Source of the DNA: Xestospongia muta
Taxonomy: Eukaryota; Porifera; Demospongiae; Haplosclerida; Petrosiidae
Assembly (NCBI GenBank): GCA_963693285.1
Contig: OY848919.1
Span: 1,449,594-1,513,593 of the forward strand
Length of the DNA: 64,000 bases
Direction: 5' to 3'
Below, in pieces: positions 1 through 11,525 of this stretch. Each line of letters begins with the position of its first letter. Positions within the stretch are counted from its first letter, which is position 1. A program made the position numbers and the translations under genes. The notes beneath the pieces were generated by a model that worked only from the letters and a program-made list of their open reading frames with translations, did not search any database and was not told where the DNA came from.

Positions 1-308
1 TTATTAGGTCTTGTGATTGAATATCAAAACCAATTGTAAACAATGTATTGTATTGGACTTTTCTATTTAAGTAGAACAGAGCTATACTTGTTTTACCTAC
101 AGAAGGATCACCCAAAAATATTACCTACAGAAGAAATATATTACTTTACCAAACACTAAAGACTGACTTTAAAAGTTGAGGCCTTCAATCCATTTCCCGA
201 TCTTGACCCTGATCTCCTACTACCTGTGATCCGATGATTTCTACCACTTGTTTCAACACTGAGTTCATGATTTTCTTTCAATGAAAAACTAGGTGTTGAC
301 TGAGCCAT
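1..308 (-). CDS. Rab-like small GTPase A, 5' exons only (truncated by window edge)
   Basis: First two coding exons of a Ras-superfamily GTPase; the rest lies beyond base 1. Exon 1 is 168-308 (start codon at 306-308, 47 codons, ends in TTTAAA followed by GTCAGT). Exon 2 runs from 124 down to the window edge. The N-terminal extension is rich in Ser and Arg and starts MAQSTPSFSLKE. Exon 2 gives the P-loop GDPSVGKT and a switch-I-like TIGFD. Exon order, splice phases and the opening of exon 2 (VIFLGDPS) match the two complete copies downstream, so this is the third member of a tandem array. Its switch II, NKxD and prenylation motifs cannot be seen. The Rab assignment rests on those sister genes. 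Confidence 0.8.
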
Positions 309-1251
309 CTTTGATCTAAGAAGCTAATACAGACTACATCTTTATATAATAATGTGAACGTTTGTTTGATTTAGCTGACTGTAGCAAGTAAGGTTATGAA
401 CTTTGTACTGTTGACAATAGTTTGACTGACATATCTTAAGGAGACAATACCCCGCCTTTTCATAATCCAAGCTTGTTTCCTTATTTATATAACCCTAACA
501 AATGCTGTTTTTATAGTTTTGTTTACTTTTTGTTGAGTTGACATGCAGTGTGTCAGCATGTACTCTTTCCCATATAGAAGTCTAATATACACAATATAGT
601 CTGCAATTATGCTAAAATTTCATCCCTTTAACTATAAAATAAATTATTCAATAAAAAATTGGCATATTAATATCTACTATAATTCACCTTTGAAATTGTT
701 TCAGCACATTCCTCTAATTAGAGACATGTGACCAGCTGGTGTGACAACACCCTCTAATTTAGTCAAAACTAATTACCACCTAGCTATTTGGCTGAACAAA
801 ATTGATTAAAAAGACATAATCTTCCTTCAAGTGTTCAACTGTTGATATGGAATTTCACAATATTATAAAATGGTCAGTGTGTATTATATAACATGAAAAT
901 TAACTATAATGTGTCAGGTCCTTCACTTATCTATCAATTGACAGTATGTAGGTGAAAAATACCAATTTATAAAATAATTTTGAAAAATATTGATTGTGCA
1001 CGTTTCTATTATGCATGGTGTTCATGTCAACATAATACCAAGTCAGTATGTTTATATTACATTTCAAAGTAACAATCTTTTCCATAAGGTTTCTAAAATT
1101 ATAAACAAGTTTATATTAAGTTGGCCTAATAATAAAATGTAATCATATTCAATTAACAGCTGTTGTACATATAAATAAGTCAGCCATTATTTATTAAAAT
1201 AAGTCTTATTTCGTTATCACAAATGATTGAATAAAATACAATATTTACATT
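309..1251. other. AT-rich intergenic spacer between Rab-like genes A and B
   Basis: About 940 bases with no open frame of note and no RNA gene that I recognise. It should contain the promoter of gene A (transcribed leftwards from 308) and the 3' end of gene B. I see no clear conserved motif. Confidence 0.5.
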
Positions 1252-2475
1252 CTAACATTTACAGAATTGTCTAGAATTATTGCTATATTCTGGAAATGGA
1301 CCAGCAGGTACCTCATTGATGATAATCCAATCATCTACAATAGCTGATCTCGCTGCCAAGATGCGCTCTGAAAGTTGAACAAATACATTGTCCAATTTTT
1401 CAAGATTTATCTTGTCTTTAGCTGATAGTTCAGTAAAAAACATACCATGTTGACCAGCGTATAACTTTCCTTCATCAATGGAAACTGCTCTCTCATTTTG
1501 TCGATCGTTTTGGTTCCCAATAAGGAACATTATAATTGGTTCGTTGTTGGGTTGCCCATATTGTCTCATCTCACTTACCCATTGATCAACATTGGCAAAT
1601 GATTCCCGACAAGTAATATCGTACACAAAAATAGCACTGTCAATATTTTTATAATAGTGACTTATCAAACCATTGCGAAATTTTTCCATTCCAGCAGTAT
1701 CCCAAATTTGCAACTAAGGGAGAGAAAGAGAGTCTGATTACAAAGACTAAAGGTGTCAAATGATCAAAGAGCATGCGCATGCTGCAACATTTTTGATGTA
1801 CCATATGTGTGAATATTTCTGGCAAAACAATTTGGTGATAAATAATATTAATTCCTTAAAAACTTAGCCGTGAAGAGAACATTATGTGTGCAAGTAAACA
1901 TTACGAGCTTTTATAGCCTCAAAGTTTTATTTGGAAAACATTGTCTCAGTTAAGTATAATTACTGATGCATATACTATATTAGTGTAGTTTAGAATGTAA
2001 GTTGAAGATCTAAGGTTCTGAGTATAGGAACCAGGGGATGGTCTGGTGTCCCTTAGAAAATAAATTATAGCTTTCTATTACTACCCTATGATATAATAAG
2101 TGTTAGTACAGAAGTATGGAAGTATGGTAAGCCATTGCTATATAAATTGTCTTCAATATCATAACATTTGCTTACTCTACATAAGACTCCATTGACAGTC
2201 AGATCTTTTGTTTGAATATCAAAACCAATAGTAGACAGTGTTTCTTCTTGAACATTTCTATTTATATATAATTTGGCTAAACAGGTCTTACCCACTGATG
2301 GATCACCTAAAAACACAACCTATAAAAAGTAAGAATTATATAAATTCATCATTTATTTTGCAGCATCACTTACTTTAAAAGTTAGTGAATATGATATATC
2401 TCCCGAATTATCTTCACTAGTCTCTTTAACAGTAAGCTCCTCGCTCTCTTTACATAACAAAGTTGCAACAGCCAT
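1252..2475 (-). CDS. Rab-like small GTPase B with altered G3 and G4 motifs
   Basis: Exons 2374-2475, 2176-2319 and 1252-1713, all joined in phase 0, give 235 residues. Motifs in order: P-loop GDPSVGKT, switch I TIGFD, switch II WDTAGMEKFR, G4 GNQND, G5 ELSAK, and a C-terminal CKC typical of doubly prenylated Rabs, which sit on membranes and direct vesicle traffic. The HYYKNIDSAIFVYDIT stretch reads most like Rab33-type Rabs; that subfamily call is weak. Two key residues differ from the family: the catalytic switch-II Gln (DTAGQE) is Met, and the Lys of NKxD is Gln. The first should slow GTP hydrolysis and the second should alter guanine binding. I took the start at 2475 because its exon aligns with those of genes A and C. 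Confidence 0.88.
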
Positions 2476-4827
2476 TATTCGGAGAAAGTTATCCAAAATT
2501 TTAACCCTTTCCTTTCAAGTTTTCTTATTGCTTCTCTCACGTGAGCAAAGTTGCACGTTGCGTCTTGTGCTTGTCTAAAATTGCTAATGAAATGTTATGT
2601 GAAACAAAAGATATGAAGAAGAGTGTTTAGGTAAAGAATTTTTTGTAATATAAAAAGGTAAATAGTGATATTTTACATTAGTAATATGAAATGAACACAA
2701 TAAAACAAATATTTTGACACAAGGAGACAACTATACTATTATGGTCCTGCTCATTACAGAATTGTCAAATGTGGTTATCAGCTATTGCATTGCATTTATT
2801 TTTGAATAGTACATGTAAAGTACATCCATAATAGACAGGAATCACACTATCCATTTAACAGTTTATTTAAAACAGTCTCCACAAACTTTTCTAGATAGAT
2901 ATTGTGTGATAGCTTTTATGACAGTGATTGCTGCTTGAAGTTACTTATTAGATGTAATATTTAAATACGTCAGTCAGTACCATTATGATTGAAGTCATAA
3001 TACTTGACTACTAATATAGATTTTATTTTATTTTTAGGAGCAATTAATATTTATATTTTATATTTTTAAGTGTCCAGGTAGCCTTGCAAAGAAACACCAT
3101 ACTTAATGTGAAATTAATAACATTTATTTTTATGTTACTTCTTAAGAAATAAATACATTTACATATTTTTTGTTCATTTTTGTTGGTCAAGTTTGAAAAA
3201 AGATGGTGAGAAAAAAACTGTTTCATCTCTTTTAACACTATGATATTACAGTGATATGTACAAGAAGAAAAGCCAATAAATATAAATTTGTACATGCTTA
3301 TTTGTTCATGTACAAATCAAAATAACTTAAGGTTCTACCTCCAGTGAGGTTGCTGTCGGTAACAATTGTATACTCCACCTACTCCCAACAACATTTAATT
3401 ATATACAACTTGTACATGTACTTTCATTGCACTTGTCTCTTTGTGCATTAAGTTCTGTGTAGACAGAGTCAGCAATAATTAAATATCATCAATCTATCTA
3501 TCCATTCAGCAATCCATCCATCCATTTATCTATCTATCCATTCAGCAATCCATCCATCCATTTATCTATCTATCTATCTATCTATTTATTTATCCATCCA
3601 TACATTCATACTTGTATTAGAGTACATACTTGTGTCAAAGTCTCGAACCCAATTATTTCCTCGAGTGTTTCTTTCGTTGTTTCTAATTTATCAAAATTAT
3701 TTAATAACTAATAGTTATTAAATAATTGATAGTTATTAACAGGACTATCATTATCCGAGTCTTACCAATCCTCTTTGATTATTGAAGGAGACCATGCATC
3801 CATGCTGTTATATTTATTAGACAAAGGTACAAATACAAACTTAAGATTGTACATAGTAATATGTAACATACAAAACAAACTATTAACACTTCCTGTGTCA
3901 TCCTTTGGGAGACTTATACTTATCTGATGAGGTAATAAATACACCTTGTAACATTAATGATTACTAACGATATAGATCATACTGATATATATGAACATTA
4001 TCTCATAGGAAGCATCAATAGTAAACTGATACAGATTACTAATTTCCTTTTGTCAGTTTGGGAAGAGAGTACTTGCTATTTGCTCACCGTTTTCATAAGA
4101 CTACTCACATGGATATACATCAGAGTCAACATAATATCAAAATGTACGATCATTTTAGATAAACTATTTCATATTCAAACTTCCTAAACTGGTTGATCTT
4201 ATGGCACAACATTTACTGTTGTGTGTAGTCAATATCATGGTCGCTGTCACTGGACATCATTAGTAGACTACACTATAACAAACATGTATTTACACATCAA
4301 TACTACAAGTTGTTAACTTAGTTAAGGAACAAGCTGAATACTTTGATTCCTGCATGAATTTAGTTGAAAGCTATTGAACAACACTACGGTATGTGATATA
4401 CCTGTAAATGTCTTCATAATTAGTATTACTCTGTACAAGTCATAATTGTATCATTAAAAGAAGCAGCCTTCACTGAAACCCAAAACCATTAAACATAGAT
4501 ATACAGTATGTAAGAATTATTCGCATTAAATAATTGTTTAATAAAGCATCTTAGAAAACTTAAAAAGAAGGGGTTTAAAAAGTTTGATGACTCTCTGGCT
4601 ACAGGCATTTTTAACCTCATAAGCTACAAGCTGGCATGAGGAGTTCTACATTTAATAATAACTTAATAACCAGAATATGAAAACTCAAAGCGTCCAAATC
4701 CTTCACCCAACCTCTTACTGTATATTCATCAACCATTTACGTTGGGCCATCATCCAATAAACAGACATACAAAATTATGACAGTTACAAATGGAATAACC
4801 AAAGAAAATAAAAAAATATAATATTAT
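2476..4827. other. Gene-poor spacer with a tetranucleotide repeat
   Basis: About 2.3 kb between Rab-like genes B and C. Open frames here are short, AT-driven and without recognisable domains. The only ordered structure is an ATCC/ATCT microsatellite at about 3484-3605. The promoter of gene B should lie at the left end. Confidence 0.5.
3484..3605. repeat. ATCC/ATCT tetranucleotide microsatellite
   Basis: Runs of atcc and atct with a twice-repeated block (ccattcagcaatccatcc). Simple repeat with no coding content. Confidence 0.85.
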
Positions 4828-7209
4828 TTAACATTGACATTTATTATCACGCCTAGATTGTTGAGAAGTAGAGCGTCTCTTAAAAACATTACGAATACTT
4901 TCAGTGAGTTCTTGTTGCCTTGGAAACCGCCGTTGTCTGGGGTTATTGATATAATCTGGAAATGGACCTTCAGGTATTTCGTTAACAACAATCCAATCAT
5001 CTTCCACAGCAACATCTCTTAATCTAATAACTCTATGCATTGATCGTGTTAATGAATTTTCTTCTCTTTCAGCTAACATTTGTTCAGATAATCGAAGAAT
5101 CACATTATCTAAGTTACTAAGACTTTCTAGATTTTTCGCTGACAGTTCAGTGAAAATCATTCCATGTTCATTAGCATACAATCGAGCTTCTTCAGTGGTG
5201 ACATCTCTCTCACCACTTCGATCACTCTGATTACCAACGAGGACCATTTTTATTCGTTCACTATCACGACTATATTTCTTCATCTCCTTAAGCCATTCAT
5301 CGACACTAACAAATGTTTCACGACGTGTAATATCGTAAACAAAAATGGCACCGTGAATATTTCTATAATATTGAGTTACCAATCCTTTACGAAACTGTTC
5401 CATACCAGCAGTGTCCCAAATTTGTAACTAAGAAACAAAAAGAGAAAATGTAAATAAAACAATTATACTAATTTATTAATTATTATAAACAATAAAATTC
5501 AAAGAGCAATAGATAATATGATAAAAGATTGTTCTATTATAATACATCTACTCAGCAATTAGGATGAGTGGATGTGAAAAGAATATATGCCTACTTGTCT
5601 AGGGTCAGAGAAATTATACATTATATGTCACAGATTACACAAGTAAGCTCAATCTTAATATAATTTGGAATGTTTCCATGATTTTATAGTAAACATTAAA
5701 CAATTATGCTCCATCTGTCATAACAGTCACTATGGTAACACTCCTCTATAAACAGACACTATTGGATATTAGAGTCATCCTTAGTCCTAATGTGTTCTCA
5801 ATAAGTGTCACTATGGTTGAAATGGTAGATTAGGTGCAAATTAAATTAATCTTGTACTTTGTAATGATAGTTTCATGATCTACTGAATACAATGTGTAAT
5901 CTTACAAAGATATTCCCCTCTATTCTAGTCACTATACAGTTATAATGTGACATGGTGATCTGTGCTATGTGGAGTAAATAAATGGCAATCTTTCTTCGAG
6001 AAGCTCTTTGGAAATAAACCAAGAGGCAAGCTACTATTATTAGATAAAATGCATAGAAATTACTGACAGTAGTTAGTGTAGGTTGTTAGTGTATTAACAC
6101 ATACAAAGTGAAAATGTAATGTTTATAACACTAGTCGTTTGTTAATGAGAACTATCTTTAGTAACTATTATAGAAAAGGTTATAAATGATCAAATGTTGA
6201 CCAATCAGATTCCACTATTCAGATTCTGGATAGAGCGCGTGTCAGGGTGTAGTACTTTATTGCAGCTAATGTTTGCTTGCTAATATATTGTTTGTATAAA
6301 GCAAAAGAAACTGCTTTCAAAATGAGACTATTCTGTGACTCTGTACTTAGTTTTAAAGTCTTCACAAAATGTTCAAAAGAGACAACAATGTTGGTTGTAG
6401 GTATGGCTCCCTCGTTTTGATAATTGTAAATAATTAAAGTGATGATGTGACTTTTTCTAGTCTATTATCGTCCAATAAAGAGAATGGTCTTGTTAAATAA
6501 ACTAACTACAAACCAAGGAAGAACAGTACTGGTATTTAGTGAGAATTGAATTACACATATTCTAAATAATGCCTAGTGGGGTGTCAAGTCAATTTGCAAT
6601 TAAAATTATGCCAGTTAATAACTATAGAGGATTAACCGTGGGATGTTTGTGAACAGATACCAGATACAAATATTTGTTATTCAGGATTATTCAAGTCTAC
6701 ACTTAATCTACATGATACCACTAGATCATAAATGTTTATCAATTCACTATACAAACATCCCGTACAATGTAATGAGTTATGACAATCTTAAACATACACA
6801 CACGCACACACCAACTTACTGTACTAGGGACGCCATCAATAATAATATCTTTTGTTTTAACATCAAATGCAATTGTAGTTTGAGTAGTATCCTGTACTTT
6901 TCGATTTAAATAGAACATGGCTAAGCAGGTCTTGCCCACAGAAGAATCTCCCAGAAATATTACCTATAGAATAGTTGAATTGATTACTCCTTCCTTAGCA
7001 AAACTGACTTTGAAAGTGAAACTCTTCAATCCATTATCTCGCGAGTATGCTCCTCTACCTGCTGTACTGGTCTTACTTGTAGGTTCCTCAGTCTGGTGAT
7101 AAGAGTGATGGAGGTCGTGTTCTATCCACTGATCCTCGCCGCTCACACCACTAAAGGAAACAGCAGGTTCCTCATCTTCTTTGCATAAAAAACTAGGCCG
7201 AGCTGCCAT
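4828..7209 (-). CDS. Rab-like small GTPase C with altered G3 and G4 motifs
   Basis: Exons 7009-7209, 6820-6963 and 4828-5427 (all phase 0) give 314 residues, long for a Rab because of a 67-residue N-terminal extension and an Arg-rich C-terminal stretch before the final CQC. Motifs: P-loop GDSSVGKT, TIAFD, WDTAGMEQFR, GNQSD, ELSAK. As in gene B the switch-II Gln is Met and the G4 Lys is Gln, so these changes predate the split between the copies. An upstream in-frame ATG exists at 7233; I chose 7209 because MAARPSFLCKEDEEP aligns with the starts of the sister genes (LLCKESEE in B). It is divergent from NARS2, with only 139 bases between the start codons. Intron 2 is about 1.4 kb and holds nothing I can identify. 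Confidence 0.87.
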
Positions 7210-7348
7210 TTTTGATCTCAAAAATAATGACACAGCTAAGCTGGCCGGTGGCGTTTACATGCTCTTTAGCTGACGACGTATTTTCAAGGGGTCTAGAATA
7301 ATATGAAATTCACTGATTCAGCTTGTCCAGACCCTTCATTTTTGCAAT

Positions 7349-10300
7349 ATGAAATGTTTTATTCGATTCTGTTCATCAACCAATGCTGGCTGGTTCTCCA
7401 TTAAAGAGGCACTCACATCTAAAACAGCACTTCATAAAAATATAAAAACTCAGGTTTGTTTCATAGCATAATAAAATATAACCACACCCACATATTTAAT
7501 TAATATAGGGATGGATAAGATCAGTTCGTCGACAAAAGGAAGTCCTCTTTATGGACATAAATGATGGATCGTCTTTAAAAAATCTTCAAGCTATCTTATC
7601 ATCAAACTCCATTAATTTGTATGTACATTCACAGAGAATAATCTCATTCCCAGGCTCCTTTGACATAGGAATGAGACCATTAGTGGTACTTTAGCATTGG
7701 TGCATAGTCTCATTCCCAGGTGCCTTAGACATGAGACTAGGACTATTGTGCAACATCACATTAATGACATTACCAAACTCAAATGATTGCATGTACTATA
7801 GTATAACCACACCCACTATTACATGTACATTTTTTATATAGAGATAAACCCCCATCAGTTGGGATGTCAGTACAACTTGAAGGAACATTAGTTCCTAGTA
7901 CTCATCCTAAACAACAAGTAGAGTTATCACTGTCAGATATCAATGTTCTTGGAGATTGTGATCCTCAAGTAAATAATAAACTCATTATTCTAACATCATC
8001 TCTTTATATGCAGTCATATCCATTTAAAGCCCACACTAAACACAGTCTGGAATATTCAAGACAATATCCTCATTTGAGGTCTCGAACAAATGCATTTTCT
8101 TCTGTTCTAAGAGTTAGAAACACAGCTACAATGGCTCTTCATGATTACTTTCAAGTAAAGACAGTATATTTTGTCAATGTTCCTCTTGTCATCTATTAAT
8201 CCATCCATTCATCCATCCATCTTCATTCTGTTTATCTATTTACGTATTTATACACTTTGTTTAGCAAAATGATTTCATTTATGTCCACACACCTATTATT
8301 ACATCAAGTGACTGTGAAGGAGCTGGTGATATGTTTCAAGTACTTGTAAGTACATAATGTATCATGTTGTAGATCATGTAGAAATCATGTAGAAATCATG
8401 TAGATATCATGTAGATATCATGTAAAAATCACGTAGAAATCATGTAGATATCATGTAAAAATCACGTAGAAATCATGTAGATATCATCATGTTAATGACA
8501 TCATAATTAGTTTAGTTATGATATATAATTTTATGAACTCAAATAACAATATGGTAATTGATATATTTAATATAATTTATTTTCTTGTTTCTAGCCAAAC
8601 ACTGATGCAACTGGTGTACAAAATAGAGGACATTTTTTTGACATACCAGCTTATCTCACTGTATCGGGACAACTTCATGCTGAAACAATTGCCTGGTTAG
8701 TAGTAGTCACAATATAACATATGATTTTCTTGTTGTAGTGGTATGTCTAAAGTCTATACATTTGGTCCCACATTTCGAGCTGAGAAGTCTCATACTCGTC
8801 GGCATCTCTCTGAGTTTTACATGGCTGAGGCAGAGATGATAACCCAGAGTCAATCATCAGAGAACAATTTAGACTACGTAATGAAGGTTTTAGTACTGGT
8901 TGTCATAGTAATGTAAAGACACATTGCTTTTTTTAGTTTGCTGAGGAATTGTGTAAGACTGTTATTGAGAGAGTACTTCAGAGAAATTCTGATGAAGTAA
9001 ACTTTTTAAATAATGGATCTAAGGTGAACTTAGTATGTTAAACTATACTAGTTATTAACAATGTAGTATGTTAGTATAGGGTCTAGAATTTGATATAGGT
9101 TCTGGAACTTTATACTATTAAAATACTTGCTATGACTATTATAAGAACCATAGTGTTGAGAACAGGTGTAATACAAAGTTTATCTATAGTTTGTAGCAGT
9201 TTATCATGGCTGGCTGACAATGTATTAAATTAATTATATAAACTGGGACAATATTTTGCATGAGTGTCTAGTGTTTGTTAACTTAATGTTTAGTAATTAA
9301 TACAATTATACAACATCAAAGAGTTATGTCTGTAAGAATAGTCCCATAGGAATAGTTGAACAGTCAACTATTCTAGTAAACAATATTAATATAATAACAA
9401 TAGTTTTATTATTATATTTATTATTGTACTAAAACTATTACTAGAACTTAATACTGTTTGTTATAATTAAAAATTAGTTAGCTTCTTATGCTTAAAAAAT
9501 AATACATACATCAACAATAATAATATAACAATACATACATTAACAATAATAATAACAATATGTTCATTAACAATAATAATAACAATATGTTCATTAACAA
9601 TAATAATAACAATATATACATTAACAATAATAATAACAATACATACATTAACAATAATAATAATAACAAGAAATACATTAACAACAATAATAACAATATA
9701 TACAACAATAATAACAATATATACATTAACAACAATAATAACAATATATACAATAATAGGATTACCTTCGTGGTCTTTTGGATCAGTCATACAAAAAGTA
9801 AGTGTTTCTATCATTTTAATTATGATCATTGTTAATTTTTAATGTATTATTTTATTTCAAATGTAGAATTACATACACAGAAGCAATGGACATATTAGTC
9901 AGTGCTAATAGAACACACCTCTTTAAATTTGAACCTCAAGTAAGTAAAATTATCTGTAGAATAAAAAGATCTACCCAATAAATAAGTGAGTTTAAAGAAA
10001 AAAAAAAGAGTTAAAAGAAAAAAAAGGACCAGGTTCCCATACCAGGAATGGGGTTCGAACCCATGTGTGCATTCGCACATTGGAACTTAAGTCCAACGCC
10101 TTAACCACTCGGCCACCCTGGTATAACCGAAGGTAGTTCCAAAAGATAACAATCTCTTTCATTTGCCGGACATAGATTGGTCAAGATTTAGCCAGTGAAC
10201 ACGAACACTACCTATTGGACCACTTCCAGAACATTCCCGTATTTGTGACTCATTTTCCATCAAGTCTCAAACCATTTTATACAAGAACTAAAGATGAAGA

Positions 10301-10721
10301 TGACAAAACAGTAATAAAGATCTCATGGTTACTTTATTGTTTGCATTGACATTAGACATTAGCAATGGATCTATTAATGCCTAATGTTGGAGAGGTGGTT
10401 GGTGGGACAATAAGAGAAGAGAGAAAGAATATTTTAGAGGAGGGATTAAAAAGGTTCTATTGTATTTTGATAGCAAATTTTATTTATTGTCATTTCTTTT
10501 GCTATAGGCTAGGAATTATAGACAGTTACCAATGGTAAATAAGTTATGAGAAGATATCTTTTCATGTGTTTTGAAGGTATTTAGATCTTCGACGCTTTGG
10601 TACTGTACCTCACGGAGGGTTTGGGTTAGGTTTTGAACGACTCCTACAAGTTATATTAGGCCTAGAGAACATACGTGATGTTGTACCTTACCCTCGTCAC
10701 CTCGGATCTTGTCCCATGTAG
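7349..10721 (+). CDS. NARS2: Mitochondrial asparaginyl-tRNA synthetase
   Basis: Class II aminoacyl-tRNA synthetase that charges mitochondrial tRNA-Asn. Fourteen exons: 7349-7453, 7509-7618, 7842-7968, 8014-8154, 8265-8345, 8595-8695, 8739-8886, 8937-9023, 9760-9797, 9867-9939, 10176-10310, 10356-10453, 10508-10534, 10577-10721. All phases agree and give 471 residues, close to human NARS2 (477). Seen in order: an N-terminus with basic and hydroxyl residues suited to mitochondrial import, the anticodon-binding OB fold ([20 protein letters not shown]), motif 2 region ([19 protein letters not shown]) and motif 3 ([11 protein letters not shown]). Exon 13 is a 27-base microexon, and exon 9 was recovered only from phase. 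Intron 8 carries a taataataacaat-rich repeat, and intron 10 holds an antisense tRNA gene. Convergent with DCTN3. Confidence 0.95.
8378..8486. repeat. Short tandem repeat in NARS2 intron 5
   Basis: About 11-base units of the form atcatgtagaa/atcatgtagat, roughly nine copies with single-base changes. Confidence 0.8.
9500..9756. repeat. AT-rich taataataacaat repeat in NARS2 intron 8
   Basis: Imperfect units of acattaacaataataataacaat. They create long Asn- or Ile/Val-rich open frames on both strands that are artefacts of the repeat. It ends just before the 38-base exon at 9760. Confidence 0.85.
10018..10025 (-). terminator. Pol III poly-T terminator of tRNA-Leu
   Basis: An eight-A run on the plus strand, i.e. 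TTTTTTTT on the minus strand, about 15 bases beyond the tRNA 3' end. A second T run follows at about 9999-10008. Confidence 0.75.
10040..10122 (-). tRNA. tRNA-Leu (anticodon TAA)
   Basis: 83-base class II tRNA on the minus strand inside intron 10 of NARS2. The acceptor stem ACCAGGG pairs with TCCTGGT (one G:U) followed by discriminator A. The A box is TGGCCGAGTGG and the B box GGTTCGAACCC. The anticodon stem TTGGA/TCCAA holds loop CTTAAGT, so the anticodon is TAA. The long variable arm (TGTGCGAATGCACA) is expected for Leu, and the T arm is ATGGG/CCCAT. No intron and no encoded CCA. Confidence 0.96.
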
Positions 10722-10872
10722 TAACCAATGATAATTATTACTAGTAATATTGAAAATCATAATATCTTTCAAATTAAAGTTATGAGAATGAAATAATTTA
10801 TTTCTACAACACTGTCAATATTATCTTTTTGATCATGTTTGGAATTATCGGTTCTAAAAAAAACTGTCATCA

Positions 10873-11430
10873 TTACTTTGCTGTTTCCAATTGTGTCACA
10901 ATCTCATCCCATTGAACACACTGAGCAGATAGCTGGAGAAGAAACTTAGTATAAGAATCTATAAACTTATGAACATGACTTGTCAGTTCGGCTACTTCTG
11001 TCTCCTGTTGTATATGCCCTGATGCAATCTTGGACAACGTCTTCTCTTCAGCACCAAGACCTTGGAATGATGATGAATTCAATGAGTCCTTTAGAAACAG
11101 TAGATCTTCAATGTCTTGTTGATATTTTTGTAACTGCTCAGCATAACACAGTAACAATTCTTGCTTAGCTGAGTCATTTAGTTTAAATGCAGTGGCATAG
11201 TTAGGATCTAGAACCTTTTCCAGTTCTGGTACTTGACTCCATACAGCGTGGACAATGTCGGGCTCAGCTAGTGCTTTCAGCTTTCTGTCAATTGTTTTGA
11301 GGAGGTGAAGTAATGGCGGTTGTCCTTCTCGTATTTTTTCGTCTCCTATCAATCTCTGTTCAAGTATGGCTATTCTATTTTGTAGAGAGGAAATGTATTC
11401 TTCAGCTATAGCTTCCTTGTCAGCAGCCAT
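10873..11430 (-). CDS. DCTN3: Dynactin subunit 3 (p24/p22)
   Basis: Single-exon gene of 185 residues. Dynactin p24 forms part of the shoulder that joins the dynactin projecting arm to the Arp1 filament, for dynein-driven transport. The protein is mainly helical with heptad-like spacing. The clearest family signature is the C-terminal FLLQLSAQCVQWDEIVTQLE, which matches the LLSKQFVQWDELLCQLE end of vertebrate p24; the HIQQ motif before it is also shared. An in-frame ATG lies at 11454, but I chose 11430 (MAADKEAIAEEYISSLQ), which suits the usual p24 start. It is divergent from the gene at 11526 with 95 bases between start codons, so the two probably share a promoter. Confidence 0.88.
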   Translation of the reverse strand: MAADKEAIAEEYISSLQNRIAILEQRLIGDEKIREGQPPLLHLLKTIDRKLKALAEPDIVHAVWSQVPELEKVLDPNYATAFKLNDSAKQELLLCYAEQLQKYQQDIEDLLFLKDSLNSSSFQGLGAEEKTLSKIASGHIQQETEVAELTSHVHKFIDSYTKFLLQLSAQCVQWDEIVTQLETAK

Positions 11431-11525
11431 TTTGGTATAGACCGGTGACCACACCCATATCTAAATACGCAAGCTAACTCCACCTATAAGTATTTCCCAG
11501 AAAATGTTCTTATAGTGCAGAGAGA

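Noticed and set aside
3044..4187. Several open frames of 60-83 codons in the spacer between Rab-like genes
   Set aside because: AT-driven composition, no domain, no splice context and no counterpart near the other copies.
4834..5427. Plus-strand open frames opposite Rab-like gene C
   Set aside because: Antisense shadows of the long third exon; the minus frame has all the G-box motifs.
9467..9835. Open frames rich in Asn (plus) or Ile/Val/Leu (minus)
   Set aside because: They are translations of the taataataacaat repeat inside NARS2 intron 8, with no start context or domain.
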